From positions 49,697 to 113,696 of the forward strand of contig JAUXRG010000114.1 in NCBI GenBank assembly GCA_030681795.1: 64,000 nt of DNA, in the 5' to 3' direction. Origin of the DNA: Rubrivivax sp. (GTDB taxonomy: Bacteria; Pseudomonadota; Gammaproteobacteria; Burkholderiales; Burkholderiaceae_C). Shown here piece after piece: positions 39,074-47,539 of the stretch (its first letter is position 1; each line of letters starts with the position of its first letter). Below the pieces are notes generated by a model. The model was given only the letters and a program-made list of their open reading frames with translations. It did not search any database and had not been told where the DNA came from. Both the position numbers and the translations under genes were made by a program.

Positions 39074-40819
39074 TCAGCGCGCGAGCGCGGCCGCGCTGCC
39101 ATCGCGGCGCGGGTCTGCCGCGCCCACCCAGAGCGCGCCTTCGCGCTTGAGGAAGGCCAGGCCGCTCTTCATCTCGGTCACGCTGACGCGGTGCCCCTTG
39201 GCCTGCAGCGCGGCGGCCAGTGCTTGCGCGCCGGTGCCTTGCTCCAACTGCACCGTGCCGGCCACGGCACTGGAGACATGCCCGCGCGACAAGGCCTGCG
39301 CCGGTGAGCGGCCCGCGGCAAGCATCTCGATCAGGCTGGCGGCCACGTAGTCGACGATCTGGCCGCCGCCCGCCGAACCGCCCACCACCACTGGCACGTT
39401 GCGCTCGTCGAAGACGATGGTCGGTGTCATCGAAGTGACCGGCCGCTTGCCCGGCGCCATCTGGTTGGCGCACGTCTGCCCCGGCGGCGGCGCGGGCGCA
39501 AAGTTGGTCATCGCGTTGTTCAGGACGAAGCCGCCCACCGTCAGCCAGGACCCGAAGTTCAGGTTGATGGTGGTCGTGACACTCAGTGCGTTGCCCGCTG
39601 CATCCACGATGGCGATCTGGCTCGTCGCGTCGGCGGGCACCGCGGCCTCCTGGGCCAGCGCCACGCTGGCGTGCGGGAAGACGCCCGCCGGCGCTTCGGT
39701 CATGGCGCGCTCGGGGGCGATGCGCTGCGCGCGCTCGCGCAGATAGGCGGCATCGAGCAGATCGCGCAGCGGCAGGGTGACGAAGCCCGGGTCACCGGCG
39801 TAGCGCAACCGGTCGGCCTGCGCCAGACGGCCGGCTTCGACGAAGCGGTGCACGAACTCGGGGTCGTCGAAGTCGTAGTGGCCCGCGCTGCCGACCGAGG
39901 CCTGGACGATCTGCAGCATCTGCAGCACGGCCAGGCCACCGTACGAACTCGGCCCCATGACGCAGACGCGCCAGCGCAGCAGCGGGCCGCACAGCGGCTC
40001 GCGGGGCTCGGCGCGGTAGGCCCGTACGTCGGCCTCGGTCATCAGGCTGGGCTTGGCGCCCTGCTGCGCGGCGGCCGCGATGGCCCGCGCAGCGCCGCCT
40101 TCCAGCCAGCCGCGCGCACCCTGTGCCGCGATCTGGCGCAGCGTGTCCGCATAGGCCGGGTGGCGCACCGGTGTGCCCACCGGCAGCACCTGGCCGCCAG
40201 CGCCGAAGTAGAGCGCGCGAAGCTCCGCGTTCACCGCCCCCGGCGGCGCGGCCGCCAGCACGTCGTGCAGATAGCGCGGCATTGCGAAGCCCTGCTCGGC
40301 CAGGTCGATCGCGGGCTCGAACAGCGTGGCCCATACGAGCTTGCCCAGGCGACTGTGCAAGGTGTCGAACAAGGCCAGCGTGCCCGGCACACCGACACTG
40401 CGCCCCCCGCGGCGCACGACCTCGGCGCTCAGCACGCTGCCGTCGACGTCGATGGCCAGGCCGGCCGTGGCTTGCGCGGGCGCGGCCGCCAGGGCGTCGA
40501 GGCTGGTGAGCTGGCCGGTGGCGGCCTCCCAGTGCAGAGCCAGCGTGCCACCGCCCAGGCCGGAGGACTGCGGCTCGACCAGACCGAGCACCATCTGCGC
40601 CGCGATCGCAGCGTCCACGGCCGAGCCCCCGCGCGCCATCATCGCCAACGCCGCACGGGTGGCCAGCGGATGCGCCGTGGCGGCCATGGGCGCACCTGCG
40701 GCCGCGGCCGCGCGCTCGGCGGGCGGCGCCAGGGCACAGCCGCCGAGCACAAGGGCACTGGCGGCGAACAGGTGGCCGAAGAGTCGCTTCAATTGCTTCA
40801 AGGGGCTGCCGATATCCAT
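39074..40819 (-). CDS. ggt: Gamma-glutamyltransferase, lipoprotein form
   Basis: A 581-aa Ntn-hydrolase that cleaves gamma-glutamyl bonds such as in glutathione. The catalytic Thr, exposed by autoprocessing, lies in DATSQIAIVDAAGNALSV; SGLGGGTLALHW and VVVGGSAGGGQIVDYV are family blocks. The N-terminus (LFAASALVLGGCALAPP) has a lipobox LGGC, so it is probably membrane-anchored in the periplasm. ATG 40819 is preferred over a start 14 codons upstream. It starts 42 bp after eboC and may be read from the ebo promoter. Confidence 0.92.
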   Translation of the reverse strand: MDIGSPLKQLKRLFGHLFAASALVLGGCALAPPAERAAAAAGAPMAATAHPLATRAALAMMARGGSAVDAAIAAQMVLGLVEPQSSGLGGGTLALHWEAATGQLTSLDALAAAPAQATAGLAIDVDGSVLSAEVVRRGGRSVGVPGTLALFDTLHSRLGKLVWATLFEPAIDLAEQGFAMPRYLHDVLAAAPPGAVNAELRALYFGAGGQVLPVGTPVRHPAYADTLRQIAAQGARGWLEGGAARAIAAAAQQGAKPSLMTEADVRAYRAEPREPLCGPLLRWRVCVMGPSSYGGLAVLQMLQIVQASVGSAGHYDFDDPEFVHRFVEAGRLAQADRLRYAGDPGFVTLPLRDLLDAAYLRERAQRIAPERAMTEAPAGVFPHASVALAQEAAVPADATSQIAIVDAAGNALSVTTTINLNFGSWLTVGGFVLNNAMTNFAPAPPPGQTCANQMAPGKRPVTSMTPTIVFDERNVPVVVGGSAGGGQIVDYVAASLIEMLAAGRSPAQALSRGHVSSAVAGTVQLEQGTGAQALAAALQAKGHRVSVTEMKSGLAFLKREGALWVGAADPRRDGSAAALAR

Positions 40820-40861
40820 GGCCGCATCATCCCACCGGCCGCAGCCCGGCCCCGGGGGCAC

Positions 40862-41734
40862 TCAGGTGCCCGATACCCAGCGTTGCAGCACCAGCGTGAG
40901 CACGAACGCGAGGAGGGCCAGCGCGGCCGGCAGGATCTGCCCTGCGCCCGCGAGCACCATGCCGTCGAGCACCGACATGCCGGCGATCAGCGTCACGACG
41001 GCTCGCGGCACATCACCCCTGGCGCGGCGGCGCAGGAGATTGAGCGCGAATATCAGCACACCTTCATACAACACCAGCCACAGCCAGACCACCGGCGTGT
41101 GCATCGCCAGCGCAAAGCCGTACACCCCCGGCAGCGCAAGAAAGCCGAGTGGCCACAGCCCGCCGATGCGGTCCAGATGCTCCTGCTTGGCGATATAGGT
41201 CAGGCCGATGAGGTGGCACAGCAGCGCGATGGCCGCGAGAACCACCGCCGTCGGCAGCACGGCCGCCACGCTGAACGCCGCCGTGAGGACCACCAGCACG
41301 CGGCACACGCCCATCACCAGCGGGCTCAGCGGGTTGCCCTTGTGGTGCGCGTTGTAGTAGACGATTGCCGCGCCGAGTGCCACGCCCGAAGCGAGCGCAC
41401 GCCATGCGGGCAGGCCGTCCGGTCCGCGGCTGGCCAGGGCCACGCCCACCAGGCCCGCGGCGAGCAAGCCGAAACCGATGATGAAAACCTGCCGCGCCGA
41501 GACCTGCCCCGAGGGAATCGGCCTCTCCGGGCGATGCTGCGCGTCGAAGTCACGGTCGAAGGCGTCGTTGAGAAACATCCCGCCCACATAGAACAGCGAG
41601 AGCGCCACCATCAACAGGGGCAGCCGCGCATCGCCCAGGCCACCCCCGGCGAGCAGCGCCCCCACCATGACATTCGTCCAGACCGTGGGCAGATTGGAGA
41701 TGCGCCCGAGCCGCAGTGCCAGCGTCAGGTTCAT
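40862..41734 (-). CDS. eboC: EboC, UbiA-like prenyltransferase
   Basis: A 290-aa integral membrane protein of the UbiA superfamily: the first Asp-rich motif is NDAFDRDFDAQHRPERP, followed by IPSGQVS; the second is shifted to KQEHLDR. Eight or so helices. In the Ebo cluster EboC is the prenyltransferase component. Known work on cyanobacteria links ebo to export of a scytonemin precursor to the periplasm; the substrate in heterotrophs is unknown. It overlaps the eboE stop by ATGA. Confidence 0.9.
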   Translation of the reverse strand: MNLTLALRLGRISNLPTVWTNVMVGALLAGGGLGDARLPLLMVALSLFYVGGMFLNDAFDRDFDAQHRPERPIPSGQVSARQVFIIGFGLLAAGLVGVALASRGPDGLPAWRALASGVALGAAIVYYNAHHKGNPLSPLVMGVCRVLVVLTAAFSVAAVLPTAVVLAAIALLCHLIGLTYIAKQEHLDRIGGLWPLGFLALPGVYGFALAMHTPVVWLWLVLYEGVLIFALNLLRRRARGDVPRAVVTLIAGMSVLDGMVLAGAGQILPAALALLAFVLTLVLQRWVSGT

Positions 41735-42930
41735 GCACCGAGCTCCGTTCGCACCCAATCGAGTTCGCGCGCCACCGCATCGACGACCGTGCCGCTGCGG
41801 TACGGCTCGGGCAGCACGCCCCAGGTGTAGGTCTCGACTTCGAGGTGCTTAGACACCGGCCTGGCGCGATGGATCGCCAGCACCTCGCGGATGAAGGCCT
41901 GAGTCGAAGCGAACGGCGCCAGGCTTGCGAGGAAGATGGGCACATGGAAATGCACCCGCCATTCCAGGTCCGCCGCCGCGCCCTGCAGCGAGGCCAGGGC
42001 CTCGGGCAGATCGGCGAAGCGCGTGAGGCCGCCCGGCCCGCGCTGCACCACCTGGTGCAGGTACACCGGATCGTCGAAGCGCTGCAGCGCCACCAGCGCT
42101 TCGGCGGACAGCGTGGGCAGCCGCAGCCCGGCGCTGATCTGCATCTTGTGCACGCGAATGCCCGCTACACCGAGCCGCCGCAGGCCCTGCACGGGATCCT
42201 CGAATTCCACCGCGGCATGGCACAGATCGAGGCATACGCCGAGGTGCTCGTGCAGGGCCAGCGTGGCCGCGTCGCGGGCCAGGCCGGTGAGTTCCATGGT
42301 GCGGCTCACGGCGGCGGGGCCATGCAGTTCGCGCGCGAAGAAATCGATGGCCTCGTCCAGGGTCTCCAGAAAGCAGTGCGGCTCGGGTTCGAGGGCCAGC
42401 GTGATGACCCGCCCGGTGCGCGCGCGCAGCGCCACCAAGTGCGCCACATGGCGCAGCAGGTGCTCGACCATGAGGGCCACATCGGCCGGGCCGCCCAGCG
42501 CGGGTTTGAACGCCCCGGGCACGGTGCTCACGCTGCCCTGGACGGTGGGATCCCCGGGCAGCAGTTCGGCCAGCAGGTCGGCGAGCTGGTCGGTATAGCG
42601 CAGCCGCTCGGGGTCGCGCCAGTCCGGCAGGTAGACGCCCTCCTTCACGCGCTGGCCATGGAAGGTGCCGTAGGGAAAGCCGTTCAGGGTGAAGACATAC
42701 AGGCGGTTGCGGGCGAGGAAGTCCCTGAACTCGGCCAATACCGCGGGCTCGGCCAACTCGGCGGCCGCACGCGCCGACAGGCGCAGCCCCACGCCGAAAT
42801 CGCCTTCGGGCATGAGGCGGTCGCGCACAGCCACGATGTAGCGGTCGACGTTGGCGCGGACCTCGGCCCAGGACTCCCCGGGGTGGATGTTGCTGCAGTA
42901 GGTGAGGTGGACACCGCCACCCAGGTTCAC
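41731..42930 (-). CDS. eboE: EboE, metabolite traffic protein with TIM-barrel (xylose isomerase-like) fold
   Basis: A 399-aa protein that starts VNLGGGVHLTYCSNIHPGES, the distinctive EboE N-terminus, and contains LALEPEPHCFLETLDE, CLDLCHAAVEFEDP and VHFHVPIF, as in sugar-isomerase-like barrels. GTG 42930 lies in the eboD stop (GTGA). It acts within the Ebo set in an unknown step of precursor handling. Confidence 0.92.
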   Translation of the reverse strand: MNLGGGVHLTYCSNIHPGESWAEVRANVDRYIVAVRDRLMPEGDFGVGLRLSARAAAELAEPAVLAEFRDFLARNRLYVFTLNGFPYGTFHGQRVKEGVYLPDWRDPERLRYTDQLADLLAELLPGDPTVQGSVSTVPGAFKPALGGPADVALMVEHLLRHVAHLVALRARTGRVITLALEPEPHCFLETLDEAIDFFARELHGPAAVSRTMELTGLARDAATLALHEHLGVCLDLCHAAVEFEDPVQGLRRLGVAGIRVHKMQISAGLRLPTLSAEALVALQRFDDPVYLHQVVQRGPGGLTRFADLPEALASLQGAAADLEWRVHFHVPIFLASLAPFASTQAFIREVLAIHRARPVSKHLEVETYTWGVLPEPYRSGTVVDAVARELDWVRTELGA

Positions 42931-44138
42931 GCGCCCAGCTCCTGCTGGCGCAGCCAGACGAGCGCGCGCCGGATCTCGTCGGCGTCCATCTCATGCACCT
43001 CTTCGCCCACGCCGATATCGCGCAGCAGGGTGATGGTGAGCTCGCCGCCGAGATGCTCGCGAAACTCCTTCAGCCCGCGCAGCAGTTGCCATTGGCCTTC
43101 GGCGTCGCGCGACTCCAGCGCGGGGTGCCAGAGCTCGAAACCCAGGCGTTTGAGCAGTGCGTGCACGCGGTCCTCGCCCCCCGCGGGCAGCATGCCCACC
43201 TGCACCGAGTAGCGGGCGTCCAGCGCCAGGCCGATGGCCACGGCCTCGCCGTGGCGCACGACGTGGTCGGTGAGCGCCTCCAGCCGGTGGGCGGACCAGT
43301 GCCCATAGTCGAGCGGGCGCGCGCTGCCGGTCTCGAAGGGGTCGCCGCCGTGCGCGATCTGCCGCATGTGCAGCTCGGCGCAGCGCCGGATCATGTAGCT
43401 CATGGCGGCGCTGTCGCAGGCACGCAGCGCCTCGGCGCTGGCCTCCAGCCAATCGAAGAATGCGCGGTCGCGGATGAGCGCCACCTTCACCGCTTCGGCC
43501 ACGCCGGCGATCTTGTCGCGCGGCTGCAGCGTGTGCAGGAAGTCGGAATCGTTGAGCACCGCGAACGGCGGCGCGAAGCTGCCGAGCAGGTTCTTCACCC
43601 CGAAGGCGTTGACGCCGTTCTTCACCCCCACGCCGGAATCGTTCTGCGCCAGCACCGTCGTGGGCACGCGGATGTGGCGCAGCCCGCGATGCGTGGTCGA
43701 GGCGGCATAGCCGATGAGGTCGAGGAACGCGCCACCGCCGATGCCCACGGCGAAGGAATGCCGGTCCAGGCCCAGCGCCACCAGCCGGCGCTGCAACTGC
43801 GAGAGCAGCGCCGGCTCGTTTTTCACCTGCTCGCCGCCGGGCACCACGTCGGGGGTGGCGAGCAACTCCATGGCCTGCCCGTGGTGCCGCGCATAGCCGG
43901 CGATGTCGTCGGCCAGCGACGGAAACGCCGCCGCGACCTCGGCATCGATGAAGGCGGCGAAGCGGTGGCGCTTGTCCGGCTCGCGACGCAGCAAGGTGTC
44001 GCGGAAGACCGGGTTGTCGGGCGCGAAAAGATGCTCCGTGAACCACACGGCGTAGTCGTAGCGGACCGAGAACGATTGCTCGTAGACGGCAGAACGCTTC
44101 TCGCCATGGCGCAGCGCGGTGGTGAACTCGGCTCTCAC
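42927..44138 (-). CDS. eboD: EboD, 3-dehydroquinate-synthase-like sugar phosphate cyclase
   Basis: A 403-aa protein of the sugar phosphate cyclase superfamily, with the NAD- and metal-binding blocks GIGGGAFLDLIGYAAS, HIRVPTTVLAQNDSGVGVKNG and the His-containing LDYGHWSAHRLE. It is distinct from AroB in its long N-terminus. It starts at GTG 44138, 38 bp after eboB. In Ebo clusters it makes the cyclitol-like moiety presumed to be prenylated by EboC (inference). Confidence 0.9.
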   Translation of the reverse strand: MRAEFTTALRHGEKRSAVYEQSFSVRYDYAVWFTEHLFAPDNPVFRDTLLRREPDKRHRFAAFIDAEVAAAFPSLADDIAGYARHHGQAMELLATPDVVPGGEQVKNEPALLSQLQRRLVALGLDRHSFAVGIGGGAFLDLIGYAASTTHRGLRHIRVPTTVLAQNDSGVGVKNGVNAFGVKNLLGSFAPPFAVLNDSDFLHTLQPRDKIAGVAEAVKVALIRDRAFFDWLEASAEALRACDSAAMSYMIRRCAELHMRQIAHGGDPFETGSARPLDYGHWSAHRLEALTDHVVRHGEAVAIGLALDARYSVQVGMLPAGGEDRVHALLKRLGFELWHPALESRDAEGQWQLLRGLKEFREHLGGELTITLLRDIGVGEEVHEMDADEIRRALVWLRQQELGA

Positions 44139-44176
44139 GACGTCTGGACTCCTATGCGAATGGGGCCGCGGCTCAC

Positions 44177-45103
44177 CTATTTGATCGCCACCGCGTCGGC
44201 AGGTAACGCACTCTCGGGCAGCACGCCCACGCGCGGCTCCTGCCCACGCAGCACGGTATTGCCCAGGAACAGGCCGCGCTGGTCGACGACCTCGCCGCCC
44301 AGCCAGTGCGATTCATCCATCTGGCCGCTCTGCCCGTAGGCGGCCAGGGCATTGCCGTAGCAGGTCGCCTCCACGTGCTGGCGCGCGATGCCGCGCTCGA
44401 GCATGAGCTGCGCGGTGCGCGGCACGGCCAGGGGGTCGGAGACGCCCCAGTCGGCGCTGGAGTCCACGATGATGCGGTCGGAGCCGTACTGGCGCACGAT
44501 CTCGACCATGCGCTCGCTGCCCATCTTGGTGTTGGGATAGAGGGTGAAGCCGGCCCAGAAGCCGCGGTCGAGCACGTCCTGCACGGTCTCCTCGTTGTTA
44601 TGGTCGATGATGACGCGCCCCGGCGCCAGGCCCATCTCGACCGCCACGTCCATGCTGCGTATCGTGCCGGCTTTCTTGTCGCGGTGTGGCGTATGCACCA
44701 TCACGAGCATCTCGACTTCGCGCGCGAGTTGAAGCTGGGCGCGGTAGTACTTGTCTTCGAGCGCGCTCTGGTCGTCGTAGCCGATCTCGCCCACCGCGAC
44801 CACGCCTTCCTTGGAGAGGTAACGCGGCAGGATGTCCATCACCGCCTCGGCCAGGGCCTGGTTGTTGGCCTCCTTGCTGTTCAGCCCGATGGTGCAGTAG
44901 TGGCGGATGCCGAACTGCGAGGCGCGGAAGCGCTCCCAGCCGACGATGCTCGACAGATAGTCGATATAGCTGCCGACATGGGTGCGCGGCTGCCCGAGCC
45001 AGAAGGCGGGTTCGATGACGGCCACGATGCCCGCCGCCTTCATGCGTTCGTAGTCGTCGGTGGTGCGCGACGACATGTGGATGTGCGGATCGATGAAGCG
45101 CAT
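44177..45103 (-). CDS. eboB: EboB, TatD-like metal-dependent hydrolase
   Basis: A 308-aa amidohydrolase-fold protein. The N-terminal HxH is MRFIDPHIHMSSRT; further metal-ligand blocks are VAVGEIGYDD, LVMVHTPHRDK, VIIDHNNEETV and DSSADWGVSDP. It belongs to the TatD-like EboB group. ATG 45103 is 17 bp after eboA. Confidence 0.9.
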   Translation of the reverse strand: MRFIDPHIHMSSRTTDDYERMKAAGIVAVIEPAFWLGQPRTHVGSYIDYLSSIVGWERFRASQFGIRHYCTIGLNSKEANNQALAEAVMDILPRYLSKEGVVAVGEIGYDDQSALEDKYYRAQLQLAREVEMLVMVHTPHRDKKAGTIRSMDVAVEMGLAPGRVIIDHNNEETVQDVLDRGFWAGFTLYPNTKMGSERMVEIVRQYGSDRIIVDSSADWGVSDPLAVPRTAQLMLERGIARQHVEATCYGNALAAYGQSGQMDESHWLGGEVVDQRGLFLGNTVLRGQEPRVGVLPESALPADAVAIK

Positions 45104-45120
45104 GGACACTCTCCTTCGGG

Positions 45121-46017
45121 TCAGTTGTATTCGAGTACCGACTGCCAGTCGACATGATGCGCCGCCACGGCATCCCGCAGGGCGGCATGGTGGTCGAGGA
45201 GCCGGTGGGCCTCGGAACCCGTGGCGCCGCGCAAGGCCAGCACCGCGGCGGCGCGCTCGGGCGGCGTGCCCGCCTCCAGCACCCGGGCGAGGTCCGCGAG
45301 CAGCGGGCCCGCCGCGAACGGCCCCACGCAGCGCCACAGCTCCGGGCTCACCGGCCGACCCGCAGACCAGCGCTCGTGTGCATAGTCGCCGAGCATGCGC
45401 GCCAGCGTGGCATTGGCACGGCGGTCCAGGCCGACGATGGGGGCCAGCCGGCTGCCGACGAAGAGCGCCTTGAGCACCATCTGGTTCCAGGCTTCTTCGG
45501 GCAACTGCTCGGTGGGATAGGGGTTGTGGTGGGCCACCGCCTCGAACACCACGCGCATATTCGTGCGCAGGCCTTCGGCGGCGCGCAGCCGATGCCGCGG
45601 CGCATCCGGGTAGACCGGCAGGCCGCGGTAGAACGCCACCAGCTCGTCGACGTCCGCCGTGGCACAGAGCTGGTCGAGCCGACGCACGAAGGTATCGCTG
45701 TCGGTGGCGCTGTCGGTGTCGGTGGTGGCGGCGAGCAGCAGCCGGATGCGCCCGGCCTCGTCGACGGTCAAGAGCGAAGGGTCCCAGCCCGGCCGCGCCG
45801 CCTCGGCCATGGCGAGCTCCGCGGCATCGAGCGCCAGCGGCGCCTTGCCGAGCTGGCGCGAGACCAGGCTCACGCTGCGGAAGAGATCGCGATCCGTGCC
45901 CCCGCCCGCGAGGCTGGCGACGGAGTCGCGCAACCACAGCGCAGGGGCGGCGGCCAGCCGCCGGTCCAGCCAATGCTGCAAAGCCAGTTCTGGGGTCATA
46001 CCCTCGCCTTTCGCCAT
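45121..46017 (-). CDS. eboA: EboA
   Basis: A 298-aa alpha-helical protein of the EboA domain family, function unknown: MTPELALQHWLDRRLAAAP at the N-terminus, LTVDEAGRIRLLLA, PEEAWNQMVLKALFVGSRL and a C-terminal LLDHHAALRDAVAAHH. A short Thr/Asp/Ser repeat (TDTDSATDSD) near residue 100 comes from simple-sequence DNA. ATG 46017 or, six codons later, MTPEL may be the start. Confidence 0.88.
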   Translation of the reverse strand: MAKGEGMTPELALQHWLDRRLAAAPALWLRDSVASLAGGGTDRDLFRSVSLVSRQLGKAPLALDAAELAMAEAARPGWDPSLLTVDEAGRIRLLLAATTDTDSATDSDTFVRRLDQLCATADVDELVAFYRGLPVYPDAPRHRLRAAEGLRTNMRVVFEAVAHHNPYPTEQLPEEAWNQMVLKALFVGSRLAPIVGLDRRANATLARMLGDYAHERWSAGRPVSPELWRCVGPFAAGPLLADLARVLEAGTPPERAAAVLALRGATGSEAHRLLDHHAALRDAVAAHHVDWQSVLEYN

Positions 46018-46033
46018 GCCGGGTTGGGTGGGT

Positions 46034-47413
46034 TCATGCGGAGCTCCCGAACAGGTGGTCCAGCAGCAGCTGCTTCACCGCGGCGGCCGGCACCGGCCCT
46101 TCGGCGAGCAGCTCGGGTGCGGTGGTGATGAACAGTGGGCCGTCCTGCGTGCGATCGGTGGGGCGGCCATGCGAGCCCTTCACCACCGTCGCGTCCAGGC
46201 CGATGACATCCATCAGGTAACGCATCCCGATTGCCTTGCGCGCCAGCCGCGATGCCACGGCGAGCTTCGGGAATTTGATCCGGGGGTCGATGAAGAGCTC
46301 AACCGGGTCGTAGCCGGGCTTGCGGTGGATATCGACGGTGCGGGCGAAATCCGGTGCGCGGGCGTCGTCGAGAAAGTGGTAATAGGTGAACCAGCTGTCG
46401 GCCCGCGCCACGGCCACCAGTTCGCCAGCTCGCGCATGGTCCAGCCCCGCGGCGCGCTTGCCCGCCTCGTCGAGCACGGTTTCCACACCCGGCAGCGCGG
46501 CCAGGCAGGCCGCCACTTCGGGCAGCAGCTCCGGGCGGGCCACATACACATGCGCGATCTGGTGGTCGGCCACGGCGAAGGCGTCCGAGGCCCCGGCATC
46601 GAGTTGTTCGCGGCCGCGCTCCAGGCGCACCCTGAGCCAGCCGGCCTGGCGCAGGGCCCGATTGATGTGCACCGGGCGCGAGACCTCGGTCATGCCGTAT
46701 TCGGACAGCGCCACCACATGGGCGCCGAGCTGGCGGGCCTTTTCGATCAGCGGAGCGCATAGCGCGTCCACCGCCGCGACCTGCGCCGGGATGCCCGGGT
46801 GGTTCGGCCCGTAGCGTTGCAGGTCGTAGTCCAGGTGCGGCAGGTAGACCAGCGTGAGCGTGGGCCGTTTTTGCTCCAGCACATGCAGCGCGCTTTGCGC
46901 GATCCAGCGGCTCGATTCGATATCGGCGCCCGGGCCCCAGAACTTGAAGAGCGGGAAGGGGCCCAGCGCGCCCTGCAGTTCGTCGCGCAGCCCGGCCGGG
47001 TGGGTATGGATGTCGGGCAGCTTGCGGCCATCGGCCAGGTACATGGGCCGGGGCGTGACGGCGTAGTCGACGCTGGCGTACATGTTGTACCACCAGAAAA
47101 GCTTGGCGCAGGTGAAGGCCGGGTCGCGCCGCTTCGCGGCTTCCCACACCTTTTCGCCTTGCACCAGGCGGTTCGACTGGCGCCACAGCCAGATCTCGGA
47201 GAGGTCGCGGAAGTACCAGCCGTTGGCCACGATGCCGTGGTCGCGCGGCGGCAATCCCGTGAGCAGGGTCGACTGGACCGTGGTGGTGACGGCCGGCAGC
47301 ACGGTCGCAAGGGGCCGCACTGCACCGGCTTGCGCCAGGGCCTGCAGGTGGGGCGCATGCGCTAGCAGGCTGGGCGTGAGCCCGACGACGTTGAGCACGA
47401 GGGTCGGCGTCAC
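46034..47413 (-). CDS. eboF: EboF, alkaline-phosphatase-superfamily nucleotide pyrophosphatase-like protein
   Basis: A 459-aa cytoplasmic-looking member of the type I phosphodiesterase/nucleotide pyrophosphatase family. Metal and nucleophile blocks are PAVTTTVQSTLLTGLPPRDHG, YLPHLDYDLQRYGPNHPG, VVALSEYGMTEV and VKGSHGRPTDRTQ. It lies first in the minus-strand order F-A-B-D-E-C. The GTG at 47413 is the likely start. The 126 bp between it and the VWA gene must hold any ebo promoter; I see no clear -35/-10 or Pho box there. Confidence 0.9.
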   Translation of the reverse strand: MTPTLVLNVVGLTPSLLAHAPHLQALAQAGAVRPLATVLPAVTTTVQSTLLTGLPPRDHGIVANGWYFRDLSEIWLWRQSNRLVQGEKVWEAAKRRDPAFTCAKLFWWYNMYASVDYAVTPRPMYLADGRKLPDIHTHPAGLRDELQGALGPFPLFKFWGPGADIESSRWIAQSALHVLEQKRPTLTLVYLPHLDYDLQRYGPNHPGIPAQVAAVDALCAPLIEKARQLGAHVVALSEYGMTEVSRPVHINRALRQAGWLRVRLERGREQLDAGASDAFAVADHQIAHVYVARPELLPEVAACLAALPGVETVLDEAGKRAAGLDHARAGELVAVARADSWFTYYHFLDDARAPDFARTVDIHRKPGYDPVELFIDPRIKFPKLAVASRLARKAIGMRYLMDVIGLDATVVKGSHGRPTDRTQDGPLFITTAPELLAEGPVPAAAVKQLLLDHLFGSSA

Positions 47414-47539
47414 TTGAGGACTCGCTGGTGTGTCGACACGTTGGGCTCTTTCAGGCCGTCATCGTTGCGCGAAGTCCACGCAGCATCGGGTTCGAACCCT
47501 GTGCCTGAGTTTAGCGAGCCCCCTGGGCATGGGCATGCT

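Noticed and set aside
47440..47530. tRNA-like T-arm sequence GGGTTCGAACCC near the ebo/VWA boundary
   Set aside because: No acceptor or anticodon stem can be placed around it. It is a 12-bp palindrome, perhaps a chance match or a very old relic.
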